64,000 nucleotides of DNA from UBA2966 sp965242505 (GTDB lineage Bacteria; Pseudomonadota; Alphaproteobacteria; UBA2966): positions 2,046,001-2,110,000 of the forward strand of contig OZ251449.1 in NCBI GenBank assembly GCA_965242505.1, given 5' to 3'. The number at the start of each line of letters is the position of its first letter. The stretch's first letter is position 1. Both the position numbers and the translations under genes were made by a program. Below the pieces are notes generated by a model. That model was not told the origin of the DNA. It did not search any database and saw nothing but the letters and a program-made list of their open reading frames with translations. Below are positions 17,395-26,448 of this stretch, one piece after another.

Positions 17395-17423
17395 TTGACG
17401 CATGATACATGCGTCTCATATTT
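17395..17423 (+). promoter_or_regulatory. Palindromic operator within a promoter-like sequence
   Basis: A perfect inverted repeat, GACGCATG-ATA-CATGCGTC, spans 17397-17415. It lies between a -35-like TTGACG (17395-17400) and a -10-like ATATTT (17418-17423), 17 bp apart. A strong ribosome-binding site (GGGAGGAG) and an ATG follow directly. The arrangement looks like a repressor-controlled promoter. The layout resembles the operator in front of the viperin gene at 62.85 kb. Confidence 0.55.
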
Positions 17424-17436
17424 GGGAGGAGACACG

Positions 17437-17472
17437 ATGACGCAAACCACCGACATGGAGTTCCATGCCTGA
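17437..17472 (+). CDS. Possible 11-residue leader peptide or truncated gene start
   Basis: ATG at 17437 follows a strong GGGAGGAG site and the palindromic promoter, but the frame reads only MTQTTDMEFHA before TGA at 17470-17472. It may be a leader peptide, the 5' stub of a gene lost by deletion, or a genuine micropeptide. No conserved family is recognised. The two small ORFs downstream may be on the same transcript. Confidence 0.35.
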   Translation: MTQTTDMEFHA

Positions 17473-17638
17473 GGAGCCGTAGGGTCGGAGGCGCCCTGTC
17501 GATGTGGTGAGTTGCGCCGTTCATGTCGCCAGGATCGCGACAGGTGAAATTGAAGAAACCGCGACTGCGACCCGTCGTCGGCCAAACGAGGTGAGGGTTG
17601 GGCGCGCGTCGTGGCGAAGATACGATGGAGTTAGACCG

Positions 17639-17965
17639 ATGAACGATGAGGAACGACTCAGAAAGGTATTGGGCTGCCTCGAGATCAATGGCGGGCGCAC
17701 GCACGCCGGCGCATTCTTGGCGTACTCCATTACCGAGCCCCTGTTCTGTTATGAGCGGGACACCGAGGAAGAATTGGAAGAGGTCATTGCCGACACCCTG
17801 AAGTCCTACATGGAAACGTTCTACCAAGTGGAGAACATACCGGTGCGGGTTACGTCTGAAGCCCGTGCGGTTCCCGACGTCCCCATCGAGCACATTGAGC
17901 CGACGTTGCGGCTATTACCGTCATTTGAGCAACCAGGAGCTGGTTCGCGCTTGATGGGGGCCTGA
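17639..17965 (+). CDS. Hypothetical protein, 108 residues
   Basis: The start ATG at 17639 is preceded by GGAG at 8 bases; an upstream extension of the frame to 17504 has no ribosome-binding site. The protein is acidic, with a likely helical segment DTEEELEEVIADTLKSYMETF, and shows no recognised domain, signal or membrane segment. The local DNA is less GC-rich than the surrounding ccm and ligase genes, which suggests acquired sequence. One base separates its stop from the next ORF, so the two are very probably translated together. Confidence 0.55.
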   Translation: MNDEERLRKVLGCLEINGGRTHAGAFLAYSITEPLFCYERDTEEELEEVIADTLKSYMETFYQVENIPVRVTSEARAVPDVPIEHIEPTLRLLPSFEQPGAGSRLMGA

Positions 17966-17966
17966 G

Positions 17967-18173
17967 ATGCCTTGGGCGAAGATTCCGCCTCAAAACTTGG
18001 GTCATATGTCACTCTTTGGGTATGACCACCTCAAGGATGATGGAGACTATGCGTGGTACAGAGGCCCGAACGGAAGAACGCGCATTGAAAAGGCGGCGCC
18101 AAAGTTCTGGTTCGATGACGTGGAGGATGCTTTACAGGCCGGAGCGACGGCCATCTTGTCTGCGGCGAACTGA
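17967..18173 (+). CDS. Hypothetical small protein, 68 residues
   Basis: The ATG follows the preceding stop by one base (TGAGATG). The protein is aromatic-rich (SLFGYDHLKDDGDYAWYRGPNG, KFWFDDVEDAL). No family is recognised and there is no membrane segment. It forms a two-gene unit with the 108-residue ORF; a small toxin/antitoxin-type or phage-derived pair is possible but unproven. Confidence 0.5.
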   Translation: MPWAKIPPQNLGHMSLFGYDHLKDDGDYAWYRGPNGRTRIEKAAPKFWFDDVEDALQAGATAILSAAN

Positions 18174-18343
18174 AAGGACGCCCAGCAAATAACCTTCATG
18201 CCTTATGTCAAGGGTATGGGGTGGCTTGTCCGCACTGCGCGGAGTGCATCACGTCGGAGAGCGGGTTTGCCCACCTGACGAGACAAATCAACCCCGCCAT
18301 GGAACCGGCCGGTCGTTCCGGTTCGGGCCTTCCCCTTGGGGCG

Positions 18344-19588
18344 CTACTCGTAGGAGCGGACGTCGTCTATCGTCTTGCCGTCGTCGGGGAGACTGCCCGG
18401 CGCGACGATTTTCACCCGCCCGCGCACCTTGCAGACCGATTGGAGCGTCTCGGCGATGGCCGACGCGAGGCCCTCGGCGCCGCTCTCGGCCTCGCAGTTC
18501 AGGGTCGCGGCGTCCCGTCCGTCCTCCCGCGCGACCACGAGGCGCGCCTTGACGACTTCCGGATGGCGCGCGACCACCCGATCGATCTGGCCCGGGTGGA
18601 CGAACATGCCCTTGACCTTGGTCGTCTGATCGGCGCGTCCCATCCACCCCCTGATGCGCGTGTTGGTCCGCCCGCAGGGACTCGTTCCCGTCATCGTCGC
18701 CGACAGGTCCCCGGTCGCGAAACGGACGAGCGGATAGACGGGGTTCAGCAGGGTCACGACGACTTCGCCGACCTCGCCTTCCGCGACCGGATCGCCGCTT
18801 CCGGGCCCGACGATCTCGACGATGATCCGCTCGTCGAGGATCATGCCTTCCATGGCCTCGGACTCGTACGCGACGAGCCCGAGGTCCGCGGTCCCGTAGC
18901 TCTGCCGGACGAAGACGCCGCGCCCGTCGAATTCCCGGCGCAGGCCGGGCGGCAACGCCTCGCCGCCCACCCCGGCCTTGACGATGCTCGAGGCGTCGGT
19001 CCCGCTTTCTTCCGCCCGGTCCAGCAGGATCTTCAGGAACGAGGGCGCGCCCACGTAGGCCGTCGGGCGGATGTGGGAGATGGCGGCGAGCTGAAGCTCC
19101 GTGTTGCCGACGCCCCCCGGGAACACCGGGCATCCGATGGCGCGGGCGGCGCTCTCCATCATCTTGCCGGCGGGCGTCAGATGGTAGGAGAACGTGTTGT
19201 GGACGACGTCGCCCGGGCGGAAGCCCCCCGCCCAGAAGGCGCGGGCGAATCGCCAGAAATCGGGCGCGTCGCCGCCCGGATCGTAGATCGGTCCCGGCGA
19301 CTGGAAGAGGTATGCGAGTTCGCCGGTCGCCACGCCGCCGAGGCCGCCGAGCGGAGGGTCCGCGGCCTGCCGTTCGACGAGGTCCGATTTCCGGGTGACC
19401 GGAAGCGCCGCCAACAGGTCGCGGCTCGTGACCTCCGCCGGCTCCACGTCGGCGAGCAGCTCGGCGAAATACGGGGCGGAGGCCTTCGCGGCCGCGAGCT
19501 GGTCCGGCAGCCGTCCCATCAGATCGGCTTCGCGCGCTTCCGCGTCGCGCGTCTCCAGGTCGTCGAAATATCCGCTCGTTTCCGACAT
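18344..19588 (-). CDS. Phenylacetate-CoA ligase family AMP-forming enzyme
   Basis: This 414-residue protein follows the PaaK-like layout: LPVTRKSDLVERQ, a glycine/serine-rich nucleotide loop region degraded to FQSPGPIYDPGG, the YHLTPAGKMMESAARAIGCPVFPGG block, SYGTADLGLVAYES (A5-like), YPLVRFATGDLSA and GRADQTTKVKGMFVHPGQID. These enzymes make an aryl- or acyl-CoA from a carboxylic acid, CoA and ATP. It is the last gene of the Liv transporter cluster, 45 bp after livF, so activation of the imported acid is the likely job. Confidence 0.82.
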   Translation of the reverse strand: MSETSGYFDDLETRDAEAREADLMGRLPDQLAAAKASAPYFAELLADVEPAEVTSRDLLAALPVTRKSDLVERQAADPPLGGLGGVATGELAYLFQSPGPIYDPGGDAPDFWRFARAFWAGGFRPGDVVHNTFSYHLTPAGKMMESAARAIGCPVFPGGVGNTELQLAAISHIRPTAYVGAPSFLKILLDRAEESGTDASSIVKAGVGGEALPPGLRREFDGRGVFVRQSYGTADLGLVAYESEAMEGMILDERIIVEIVGPGSGDPVAEGEVGEVVVTLLNPVYPLVRFATGDLSATMTGTSPCGRTNTRIRGWMGRADQTTKVKGMFVHPGQIDRVVARHPEVVKARLVVAREDGRDAATLNCEAESGAEGLASAIAETLQSVCKVRGRVKIVAPGSLPDDGKTIDDVRSYE

Positions 19589-19633
19589 GGTTTCCGTTGC
19601 CGAACGTTCCCCGGACGCAGGCGAAGGCCCGGG

Positions 19634-20449
19634 TCAGGCCAGCCAGCGTTTGCGCCGCCGGTAGAACTTCACGTCACGGTAACTCTTCCGGCCCGACGCG
19701 CCGAGGCCGAGATAGAACTCCTTCACGTCCTCGTTCTCGGACAGCGTGGACGCTTCCCCGTCCATGACGACCCGCCCGTTCTCGAGGATGTAGCCGTGCT
19801 TGGAGTAGCGCAGCGCGATGTTGGCGTTCTGCTCGGCGAGCAGGAAGCTCACGCCTTCGTTCTCGTTCAGGCGCTTGACGATCTCGAAGATCTCCTCGAC
19901 GAGTTGCGGCGCCAGCCCCATCGACGGCTCGTCGAGCAGGATCAACCTGGGCCTCGCCATCAGCGCCCTGCCGATCGCCGTCATCTGCTGCTCGCCGCCG
20001 GAGATATAGCCGGCCTGCGCGCCGCGCCGTTCGCCGATGCGCGGGAAGTAGCCGTAGACCATGTCGAGGTCGCGCTGGATCTCGGCGCGACCGTCGCGGC
20101 GGGTATAGGCTCCCGTCAGGAGGTTGTCTTCCACGGTCAGGTGCTCGAAGCAGTGGCGGCCTTCCATGACCTGGATGACGCCGCGCCTGACGAGGTCGTT
20201 GGCGCTCAGGCGGTCGATTCCCGCGCCCCGATAGACGATCGTCCCCTTCGTGACCTCGCCGCGCTCCGAACGCAACAGGTTCGAGATGGCCTTGAGGGTC
20301 GTCGTCTTGCCGGCGCCGTTGGCCCCGAGGAGGGTGACCACGCCCCCCTCGGGGACATCCAGCGAAACGCCCCGCAACACCAGGATCACGCGGTCGTAGA
20401 TGACCTCGATGTTGCTGACGCTGAGCAGAGGGCCGGCGTTCTCCGGCAT
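19634..20449 (-). CDS. livF: Branched-chain amino-acid-type ABC transporter ATP-binding protein LivF
   Basis: This 271-residue ABC ATPase has Walker A GANGAGKTT, signature SGGEQQM, Walker B LILLDEPSMGLAP and the switch His region LLAEQNANIAL. The LivF-type sequence VMEGRHCFEHLTVEDNL is clear. A C-terminal extension (about 30 residues, basic, GRKSYRDVKFYRRRKRW) goes beyond the usual LivF and is typical of members clustered with acyl-CoA ligases. It lies between livK (33-bp gap) and the PaaK-like ligase. Confidence 0.9.
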   Translation of the reverse strand: MPENAGPLLSVSNIEVIYDRVILVLRGVSLDVPEGGVVTLLGANGAGKTTTLKAISNLLRSERGEVTKGTIVYRGAGIDRLSANDLVRRGVIQVMEGRHCFEHLTVEDNLLTGAYTRRDGRAEIQRDLDMVYGYFPRIGERRGAQAGYISGGEQQMTAIGRALMARPRLILLDEPSMGLAPQLVEEIFEIVKRLNENEGVSFLLAEQNANIALRYSKHGYILENGRVVMDGEASTLSENEDVKEFYLGLGASGRKSYRDVKFYRRRKRWLA

Positions 20450-20482
20450 CGCCTCGCGACCGCTCTCTCCACCGCGTCGCCG

Positions 20483-21808
20483 TCAGCCCTCCCTGGCGCA
20501 ATCGCGGGGCGTGATGCCGTTCTCCTCCGCGTACTTCGCGGCCGCTTCCTCGATCATCGGACGCACGATCTCGCGCATCGGGCTGATCCAGTCGCTGACG
20601 ATGTTCCACTGCGACCCGTCCCACTGCTGGATGAGGACCGGGCCGTTGCCCTCATGGTCCTCGCACGTCACCTTGATCGGCCTCGTGAAGCCGTCGAGGC
20701 CGAGCTCCTTGAGACGCGCGGCGGTAAGGTCGAGGTTCTCGAAACCCCAGCGCGTCTCCTCGCCCGACAACGCCTTGTCGCCGTGCTTGCCCATGGCGGT
20801 GCGGATGGCCTCGGTGTCGTACACGGCGTTGATGACCCCTCGGTTGTAGAGCACGTCGCCGAACTTGTTGTCCTTCGCCGCCTCCAGGTCGCCGCCGTAG
20901 AGATGCTCGAGGATCTCGTCGTGGATTCCGAAGCCGTGTCCCGGGGCGTGGAACGTGCCGGACTTGTAGCCCTTGGCGCCTTCGCCGGCCGGAACCGTGT
21001 CGGATTCGCTGCCCGACCACCAGACGCCGATCATGTGGTCCATCGGGAACCTGATGGCCGCCGCCTCCTTGATGGCGACCTGGTTCATGACGCCCCAGCC
21101 CCACAGGAAGATCCAGTCGGGCTTGCCGCGGCGCACCTGAAGCCACGTCGCCTTCTGTTCCTGGCCCGGGTGGTCCACCGGCAGCAGGGTCAGTTCGTAG
21201 CCGAACTTCTCGGACAGCCGTTGCAGCGTCGGGATCGGTTCCTTGCCGTAGGGGCTGTTGTGGTAGATCAGCGTGAGCTTCTTGCCCTCGAGGTTCTCCA
21301 TCCCGCCTTCCTGGGCGCCGATGTACTTGATGAAGGCGGACGCCTGGCTCCAGTAGGTCGTCGGGAAATTGAACGTCCAGGGAAATATCCGGCCGTCGGC
21401 GGCGGCGGTGTTGCCGTATCCCATCGAATGCAGCGGCACCTTGTCGACGCGCGCCTTGGGAATGAGCTGGTAGGTGATGCCGGTGCTGTAGGGGTTGACC
21501 ACCGCCGCCCCCATGGCGCCGCCGCCCTTGAGGCGCTCGTAGCACTCGACGCCGAGCTTGGTGTTGTACTGCATCTCGCACTCTTCCCAGGCGACCTTGA
21601 CGCCGTTGATGCCGCCGTCGCGGGCGTTGACGAGCTTGAGATAGTCGATGTATCCGTTGGCCGACGGGATGCCGTTCGGCGCGTAGGGACCCGTCCGGTA
21701 GACCAGCAGCGGAATGTAGATGTCTTCCGCCTGGGCCTTCGACGCCCAGACGGCGGTCGCGGCGACCGCCGCGGCGATCAGCGCTACGCCGGTGTTCCTC
21801 GCGTGCAT
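20483..21808 (-). CDS. livK: Liv-type ABC transporter periplasmic substrate-binding protein
   Basis: This is a 441-residue type I periplasmic binding protein. ATG at 21806-21808 was chosen because GGAGG lies 8 bases upstream and it gives a standard signal peptide ending near KAQA. The mature protein has YIPLLVYRTGPYAPNGIPSANGYIDYL and an aromatic-rich C-terminal lobe (WDGSQWNIVSDWISPM). In such clusters the ligand is often a carboxylic or aromatic acid rather than an amino acid; that is inference from the two flanking acyl-CoA ligases. Upstream extension of the frame to 22162 is not credible. Confidence 0.88.
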   Translation of the reverse strand: MHARNTGVALIAAAVAATAVWASKAQAEDIYIPLLVYRTGPYAPNGIPSANGYIDYLKLVNARDGGINGVKVAWEECEMQYNTKLGVECYERLKGGGAMGAAVVNPYSTGITYQLIPKARVDKVPLHSMGYGNTAAADGRIFPWTFNFPTTYWSQASAFIKYIGAQEGGMENLEGKKLTLIYHNSPYGKEPIPTLQRLSEKFGYELTLLPVDHPGQEQKATWLQVRRGKPDWIFLWGWGVMNQVAIKEAAAIRFPMDHMIGVWWSGSESDTVPAGEGAKGYKSGTFHAPGHGFGIHDEILEHLYGGDLEAAKDNKFGDVLYNRGVINAVYDTEAIRTAMGKHGDKALSGEETRWGFENLDLTAARLKELGLDGFTRPIKVTCEDHEGNGPVLIQQWDGSQWNIVSDWISPMREIVRPMIEEAAAKYAEENGITPRDCAREG

Positions 21809-22011
21809 CGTATGCCTCCCTCCAATCATGGCTCCCTTTTCGACCGGTGGCCGGGTCGGGAAGTCCATAGTTCTCGTGTTCCGGAATCCTACCACGCTCT
21901 CGGGCGCCGGCAAACAACCGGACGATCCGGGCCGGCGCGCCGGATGGTCGAGGTCGCCGCGCGGGGCGCGAGCGTCCTCTCCCGTCTCTCGGTCCGCGCG
22001 CCCGGGTCGCC

Positions 22012-23055
22012 TCAGCGGCCGGCCGCCCGCTTCATGAACACCGCCGGGTCCGCCAGCCACTCGGCGTAGCCGATCCGGCGGTCGTCGGTCAGGTAATCGA
22101 CGTGGCGGTCGATGCACGACGCCAGACCTGCGTCCTCGAAGGCGAGCGCGAAGCCGCCCCATTCAACCTCGTCGTCCAGGGCCGAGACCGCGAAGGCGGG
22201 GTTACCGGCGGCGGCCGACCGGTTTCCGATTTCGCCCCGCGCCAGGGCGTCGATCCGGCCGTCGCCGAGCGCCGCCAGGAGCTCCGCCTCGCCCTTGTCG
22301 TCGCCGAGATAGACGACCTGCGGCGCCGACGGGGACGCGGGGTGGAGAAGGCGGCGGCCGGCAAGGGCGGTCGAGGCCTCCGCCGCGGTGATGACGTAGC
22401 CCGGACCGCCGTCCGCCGTCACCTCCCCGGCCGGCGTCACGACGCGCGTGCCGGCGGCGAGCGCGCCCCGGTCGTCGGCGATGCCCGCGATGCGCAGCAG
22501 CCGCGCCTCTCCCGTCGTGCCGGCCAGTACGCCGACGCGCGCGTCGTTCGTCAGCGCGCCGTATGCGGCGAGCCTGTCGGCGTCTTCCGCCCTGACCAGC
22601 AGGGACTGGCGAAACGCGATGTGCCCCGAGGTGAAACGGATCGCCTGCTTCCCCGACGCATCGCGGGTGCGGCCGTCGAGGATGGTGATGCCGCCGCCCA
22701 CCATGTCGGGTCCGTCCGCGGCGGCAGGCCGCAACCAGATGCCGTCCCATTCGGCGATCGGCGCGCGGGAGAACTTCAGACCGGCGCCGGGGATCGCCTC
22801 GAGCGCGGTCAGCAGGGCCGCCTCGTAGCCCTCGTGGGTCCCGAACCCCGGCGAGGCGGGGTCGGACTCCGCGCTGTGGCTCACCGGAGCGAAGAAGGCG
22901 TAGAAGCCCACGTTCAGGACCGCGTCGCCGTCCACGCACGTCTCCGCGGGGTTCGCGCCCGTCCCGGCCGCCTGCCCGGCCGCGGCGGGCATGACGGCGA
23001 GCGCCGCCGCGCCCGCCGCGACGCGAAAGATCCGACGCCATGCCGTCCCGCCCAT
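22012..23055 (-). CDS. ABC transporter substrate-binding protein (type II / family 3-like)
   Basis: This 347-residue protein has a signal peptide (about residues 1-30, ending in GQAAG) and the layout of a family 3 solute-binding protein: DAVLNVGFYAFFAP, EGYEAALLTALEAIPG, WDGIWLRP, VGGGITILDGRTRDASGKQAIRFT and the hinge region with GEAELLAALGDGRIDALARGE. It is unrelated to the Liv binding protein next door but lies in the same direction, 203 bp away. Two different binding proteins in one transporter cluster is unusual. Ligand unknown. Confidence 0.78.
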   Translation of the reverse strand: MGGTAWRRIFRVAAGAAALAVMPAAAGQAAGTGANPAETCVDGDAVLNVGFYAFFAPVSHSAESDPASPGFGTHEGYEAALLTALEAIPGAGLKFSRAPIAEWDGIWLRPAAADGPDMVGGGITILDGRTRDASGKQAIRFTSGHIAFRQSLLVRAEDADRLAAYGALTNDARVGVLAGTTGEARLLRIAGIADDRGALAAGTRVVTPAGEVTADGGPGYVITAAEASTALAGRRLLHPASPSAPQVVYLGDDKGEAELLAALGDGRIDALARGEIGNRSAAAGNPAFAVSALDDEVEWGGFALAFEDAGLASCIDRHVDYLTDDRRIGYAEWLADPAVFMKRAAGR

Positions 23056-23149
23056 GCCGCGCCTCCCGAAGACGTTCCCGCCGATCGCCTCGATCCTTAC
23101 CAGAGCGGCCGAAGCGCCTCAACGGAAACGGTCAAGAGAAGGTCCGTTC

Positions 23150-23545
23150 ATCCTCCTCCCCCTGAACAGGGGGGATACCCATCCACACTCCTCCCCCCTG
23201 GCAGGGGGGAACCAATTCATGCTCCTCCCCCTGACAGGGGGGAGGTCGGGAGGGGGGTTGACCGCGGTCGACGGCCCGGCGCGGATCATGCCCGACGGGG
23301 TGCGGACCGCGCGGGCCGCTCTTCGCGCTCCTCCCACCGCCGCGACCCCCACCCCGACCCTCCCCCTGCAAGGGAGAGGGAGAAATAAAAGCGAAGGGAG
23401 AGAGCCATCCACGCTCCTCCCCCCTGGCCATTCAAACTCCTCCCCCCTGGCAGGGGGGAGGTGTATCAGTGGTCAGGGGGGAGGAGAGCGTGGGTGGCCG
23501 GGGGGTGGAGAGCGCGCTCGTCGATCCCTGCCGATGCGGGAATTG
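23150..23545. repeat. Modular intergenic repeats inside the Liv cluster
   Basis: The 495-bp gap between livM and the family 3 binding protein carries the repeat modules in inverted order and orientation: beta hairpins (about 23215-23262 and 23435-23465, plus fragments near 23155-23210), a gamma module (about 23338-23386) and remains of an alpha module (CTCGTCGATCCCTGCCGATGC, about 23518-23538) next to the livM stop. No gene is visible. The block splits the transporter cluster in two. Confidence 0.8.
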
Positions 23546-23550
23546 CGCTC

Positions 23551-24627
23551 CTAATGCGGGAACGGCCACAGCCTGAGCTTTTCCTTGCCGATCCGCCACA
23601 GGCGCGCCAGGCCCAGCGGCTCGACGGCGAGGAAGAAGACGATCAGTCCGCCGAAGATCATCAGCTCGATGTGTTTCGAGGTTTCGACCGAGATCGGCAG
23701 GTCCAGCGCCACCGGGATGTTGGTCAGGAGGATCGGCACGGTGGTGATGAAGAAGGCGCCGAGGATCGACCCCAGAATGCTGCCGAGACCGCCGATGATG
23801 ATCATGAACAGGACCAGGAACGACAGCGTGATGTCGTAGGCGATCGTCTCCACGCTGCCGAGATAGGCGAACATGTAGAGGGCTCCGGCGACGCCGCAGT
23901 AGTACGAACTGATCGCGAACGCCAGCAGCTTCACGCGAAAGGGCCGGATGCCGATGATCTCGGCGGCGACGTCCATGTCGCGGACCGCCATCCAGGCGCG
24001 CCCGACGTTGCTGCGCGCCATGTTCTTGGCCAACAGCCCGAGGACGGCGAGCAACGCGAGGCACACGAGATAGCGCGCCTCGGGCGACGCCTCGGGGCCG
24101 GTCACCATGACGCCGAAGAAGGTTCGCGGCGGGGCCGTGATCGTGCCCGAGGGCGCGTAGTTGTAGAACCAGGGGATTCTGTTGAACAGCCAGATCAGGA
24201 AGAACTGGGCGGCGAGGGTGGCGACGGCGAGATAGAACCCCTTGATGCGCAGGCTCGGGATCCCGAACAGGATGCCCACGCCGGCGGCGAACAGGCCCGA
24301 CGCGAGTATCAGAAGGACGATGTTCGCCTCGGGGAACGCCGTCGTCATCTTGTAGGTGGCGTAGGCGCCGACCGCCATGAAGCCGCCGGTCCCGAGGGAA
24401 AGCTGCCCGGCGTATCCGGTCAGGATGTTCAATCCGACGGAGGCGAGCGCCAGGATCAGGAACGGAATCAGAATCGCTTGCAGCCAGTACTCGTCGGCGA
24501 TCATGGGGACCACGACGAACGCGAACGCCAGCCCGACGGCGACGGCGACGCGGTCCTGGAGGATGGGGAAGATCCCCTGGTCGGTCCGGTAGGTCGTGTG
24601 GAACTGGCCCGCCTCGCGGTAGAGCAC
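23551..24627 (-). CDS. livM: Liv-type ABC transporter permease LivM
   Basis: This 358-residue permease has about ten hydrophobic helices and the LivM signatures LNILTGYAGQLSLGTGGFMAVGAYATY and AVRDMDVAAEIIGI, followed by GGLGSILGSILGAFF near the C-terminus. The GTG start lies three bases after the livH stop, so translation is coupled. Together with LivH it forms the inner-membrane channel. Confidence 0.93.
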   Translation of the reverse strand: MLYREAGQFHTTYRTDQGIFPILQDRVAVAVGLAFAFVVVPMIADEYWLQAILIPFLILALASVGLNILTGYAGQLSLGTGGFMAVGAYATYKMTTAFPEANIVLLILASGLFAAGVGILFGIPSLRIKGFYLAVATLAAQFFLIWLFNRIPWFYNYAPSGTITAPPRTFFGVMVTGPEASPEARYLVCLALLAVLGLLAKNMARSNVGRAWMAVRDMDVAAEIIGIRPFRVKLLAFAISSYYCGVAGALYMFAYLGSVETIAYDITLSFLVLFMIIIGGLGSILGSILGAFFITTVPILLTNIPVALDLPISVETSKHIELMIFGGLIVFFLAVEPLGLARLWRIGKEKLRLWPFPH

Positions 24628-24630
24628 GCC

Positions 24631-25569
24631 TCACACCCTCTCGATGATGCGTTCGCCGAACAGGCCCTGCGGCCGGAACCAGAGAAAGAGCACGGCGATG
24701 ACGTAGGCGAACCAGTTCTCGATCGCGCCGCCGAACGCCGGACCCCAGTAGACCTCTGCGATCTTCTCGCCGACGCCGATGATCAGGCCGCCGACGATGG
24801 CCCCGGGGACGGACGTGAGGCCGCCGAGGATCAATACCGGCAGCGCCTTCAGCGCGATCAGCGACAGGCTGAACTGCACCCCGCTCTTGGCGCCCCACAT
24901 GATGCCCGCCACCAGCGCGACGATGCCGGCGACCGACCACACGATCACCCAGATCGTGGTCAGCGAGATTCCCACCGACAGGGCCGCCTGGTGGTCGTCC
25001 GCGACCGCGCGCAGGGCGCGTCCGATCCTGGTGCGCTGAAACGCCATGGCGAGAACGGCGACGAGGACCGCCGCGATGACCGCGGCGCTGAGGTCGAACT
25101 CGTTGAGCAGCACGCCGCCGACCTCGAACGACGATTCGGGCAAGCCCACGTCGAGTTCCTTCACGTTGGCGCCCCAGATCATCTCGCCGAAACCCTCGAG
25201 GAAGAAAGTCAGGCCGATGGTCGCCATGAACAGGATGATGTCGGGCTGGTTGACGAGCGGCCGCAACACCAGCCGCTCGATCGCCATGGCGAGAACGATC
25301 ATGACGAGCACGGTGGCGATCAACGCCAGCCACACCGGGAGTCCGTTCTCCATGAGGCCGACCAGCGTGAGCGCCGCGAACAGCACCATGATTCCCTGCG
25401 CGAAATTGAACACGCCCGAGGCCTTGAAGATGAGCACGAAACCGAGCGCCACCAGCGAGTACATGACGCCGGTGAGGACGCCGCCGATCACGACCTCGAC
25501 GAAGAAGACCGGCGCGGTGGCGATGTCCACGAACGGGTCGACGAACAGATCGCTCAACAGGCCGATCAT
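24631..25569 (-). CDS. livH: Liv-type ABC transporter permease LivH
   Basis: This 312-residue permease from ATG at 25567-25569 has eight or so helices and the LivH signatures GVMYSLVALGFVLIFKASGVFNFAQG and RTRIGRALRAVADD, with GGLTSVPGAIVGGLIIGVGE. The frame can be read from an upstream TTG at 25587, but the ATG gives the conserved length. It lies 63 bp after livG and couples to livM. Confidence 0.93.
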   Translation of the reverse strand: MIGLLSDLFVDPFVDIATAPVFFVEVVIGGVLTGVMYSLVALGFVLIFKASGVFNFAQGIMVLFAALTLVGLMENGLPVWLALIATVLVMIVLAMAIERLVLRPLVNQPDIILFMATIGLTFFLEGFGEMIWGANVKELDVGLPESSFEVGGVLLNEFDLSAAVIAAVLVAVLAMAFQRTRIGRALRAVADDHQAALSVGISLTTIWVIVWSVAGIVALVAGIMWGAKSGVQFSLSLIALKALPVLILGGLTSVPGAIVGGLIIGVGEKIAEVYWGPAFGGAIENWFAYVIAVLFLWFRPQGLFGERIIERV

Positions 25570-25632
25570 CGGACGCCCGCCCGGCAATCTCCGCGGCGCG
25601 CGGCGCCGTCGCTCGCGCCGACGTTCTCCGGC

Positions 25633-26424
25633 CTAGTCACGGCTCACGCCCAGATACGCGTTGATCACGTCCCGGTCCCTGCGCACCGCGTCCGGCGCGC
25701 CGTCGGCGATCTTGCGCCCGTAATCGAGCACCACCACCCTGTCCGAGATGTCCATGACGACGCCCATGTCGTGCTCGATCAGGGCGATGGCGGCGCCGAA
25801 TTCCTCGTTCACGTCGAGGATGAATCGGCACATGTCCTCTTTCTCCTCGGTGTTCATGCCGGCCATCGGCTCGTCGAGCAGCAGCAGCGTCGGTTCGGCG
25901 GCGAGCGCGCGGCCGAGCTCGACGCGCTTTTGCAGGCCGTAGGGCAGCTGCCCCGCCGGCGCTTTCCGGATGTCCTCGATCTCGAGGAAGTCGATGATCC
26001 TCTCGACGAATTCGCGATGCGCGATCTCCTCCTTCTGTCCCGGACCCCAATAGAGCGCCTGCCACAGGAAGTTCCGCCTCATCTTGAGGTTGCGCCCGGT
26101 CATGATGTTGTCGAGCGTCGACATGCCGCGGAACAGCGCCACGTTCTGAAACGTGCGCGCGATGCCGAGCCGGGCCGCGTCGTGCGGGCGCAGGCGCGCG
26201 ACGCGGTCACCCCGGAGCGTGATCGCGCCGCGGTCCGGCGGGTACCAGCCGTTGAGCACGTTGAGCATGGTCGTCTTGCCCGCGCCGTTGGGGCCGATGA
26301 TCGCCAGGATCTCGCGCTCCCGGATCTCGAAACTCACGTCCGTCAGGGCGGCGACGGCCCCGAACGAAACGCTTACGTCGTCGACGCGAAGGAGCGTGTC
26401 GCCGATGGTCTTGCCGTTCGTCAC
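25633..26424 (-). CDS. livG: Liv-type ABC transporter ATP-binding protein LivG
   Basis: This 263-residue ATPase starts at GTG (26422-26424). It has Walker A GPNGAGKTT, the LivG-type GIARTFQNVALFRGMSTLDNIM block, signature LPYGLQKRVELGRAL and Walker B LLLLDEPMAGMN, then the H-loop ALIEHDMGVVMD. The signature motif deviates from LSGGQ, as is common in LivG proteins clustered with acyl-CoA synthetases. It lies 24 bp after the synthetase gene. Confidence 0.93.
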   Translation of the reverse strand: MTNGKTIGDTLLRVDDVSVSFGAVAALTDVSFEIREREILAIIGPNGAGKTTMLNVLNGWYPPDRGAITLRGDRVARLRPHDAARLGIARTFQNVALFRGMSTLDNIMTGRNLKMRRNFLWQALYWGPGQKEEIAHREFVERIIDFLEIEDIRKAPAGQLPYGLQKRVELGRALAAEPTLLLLDEPMAGMNTEEKEDMCRFILDVNEEFGAAIALIEHDMGVVMDISDRVVVLDYGRKIADGAPDAVRRDRDVINAYLGVSRD

Positions 26425-26448
26425 GGGGCGAGGGCTCCGGCCGGCGCG

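Noticed and set aside
18221..22069. A 1282-codon plus-strand open frame
   Set aside because: It runs opposite the ligase, livF and livK genes and has no domain features.
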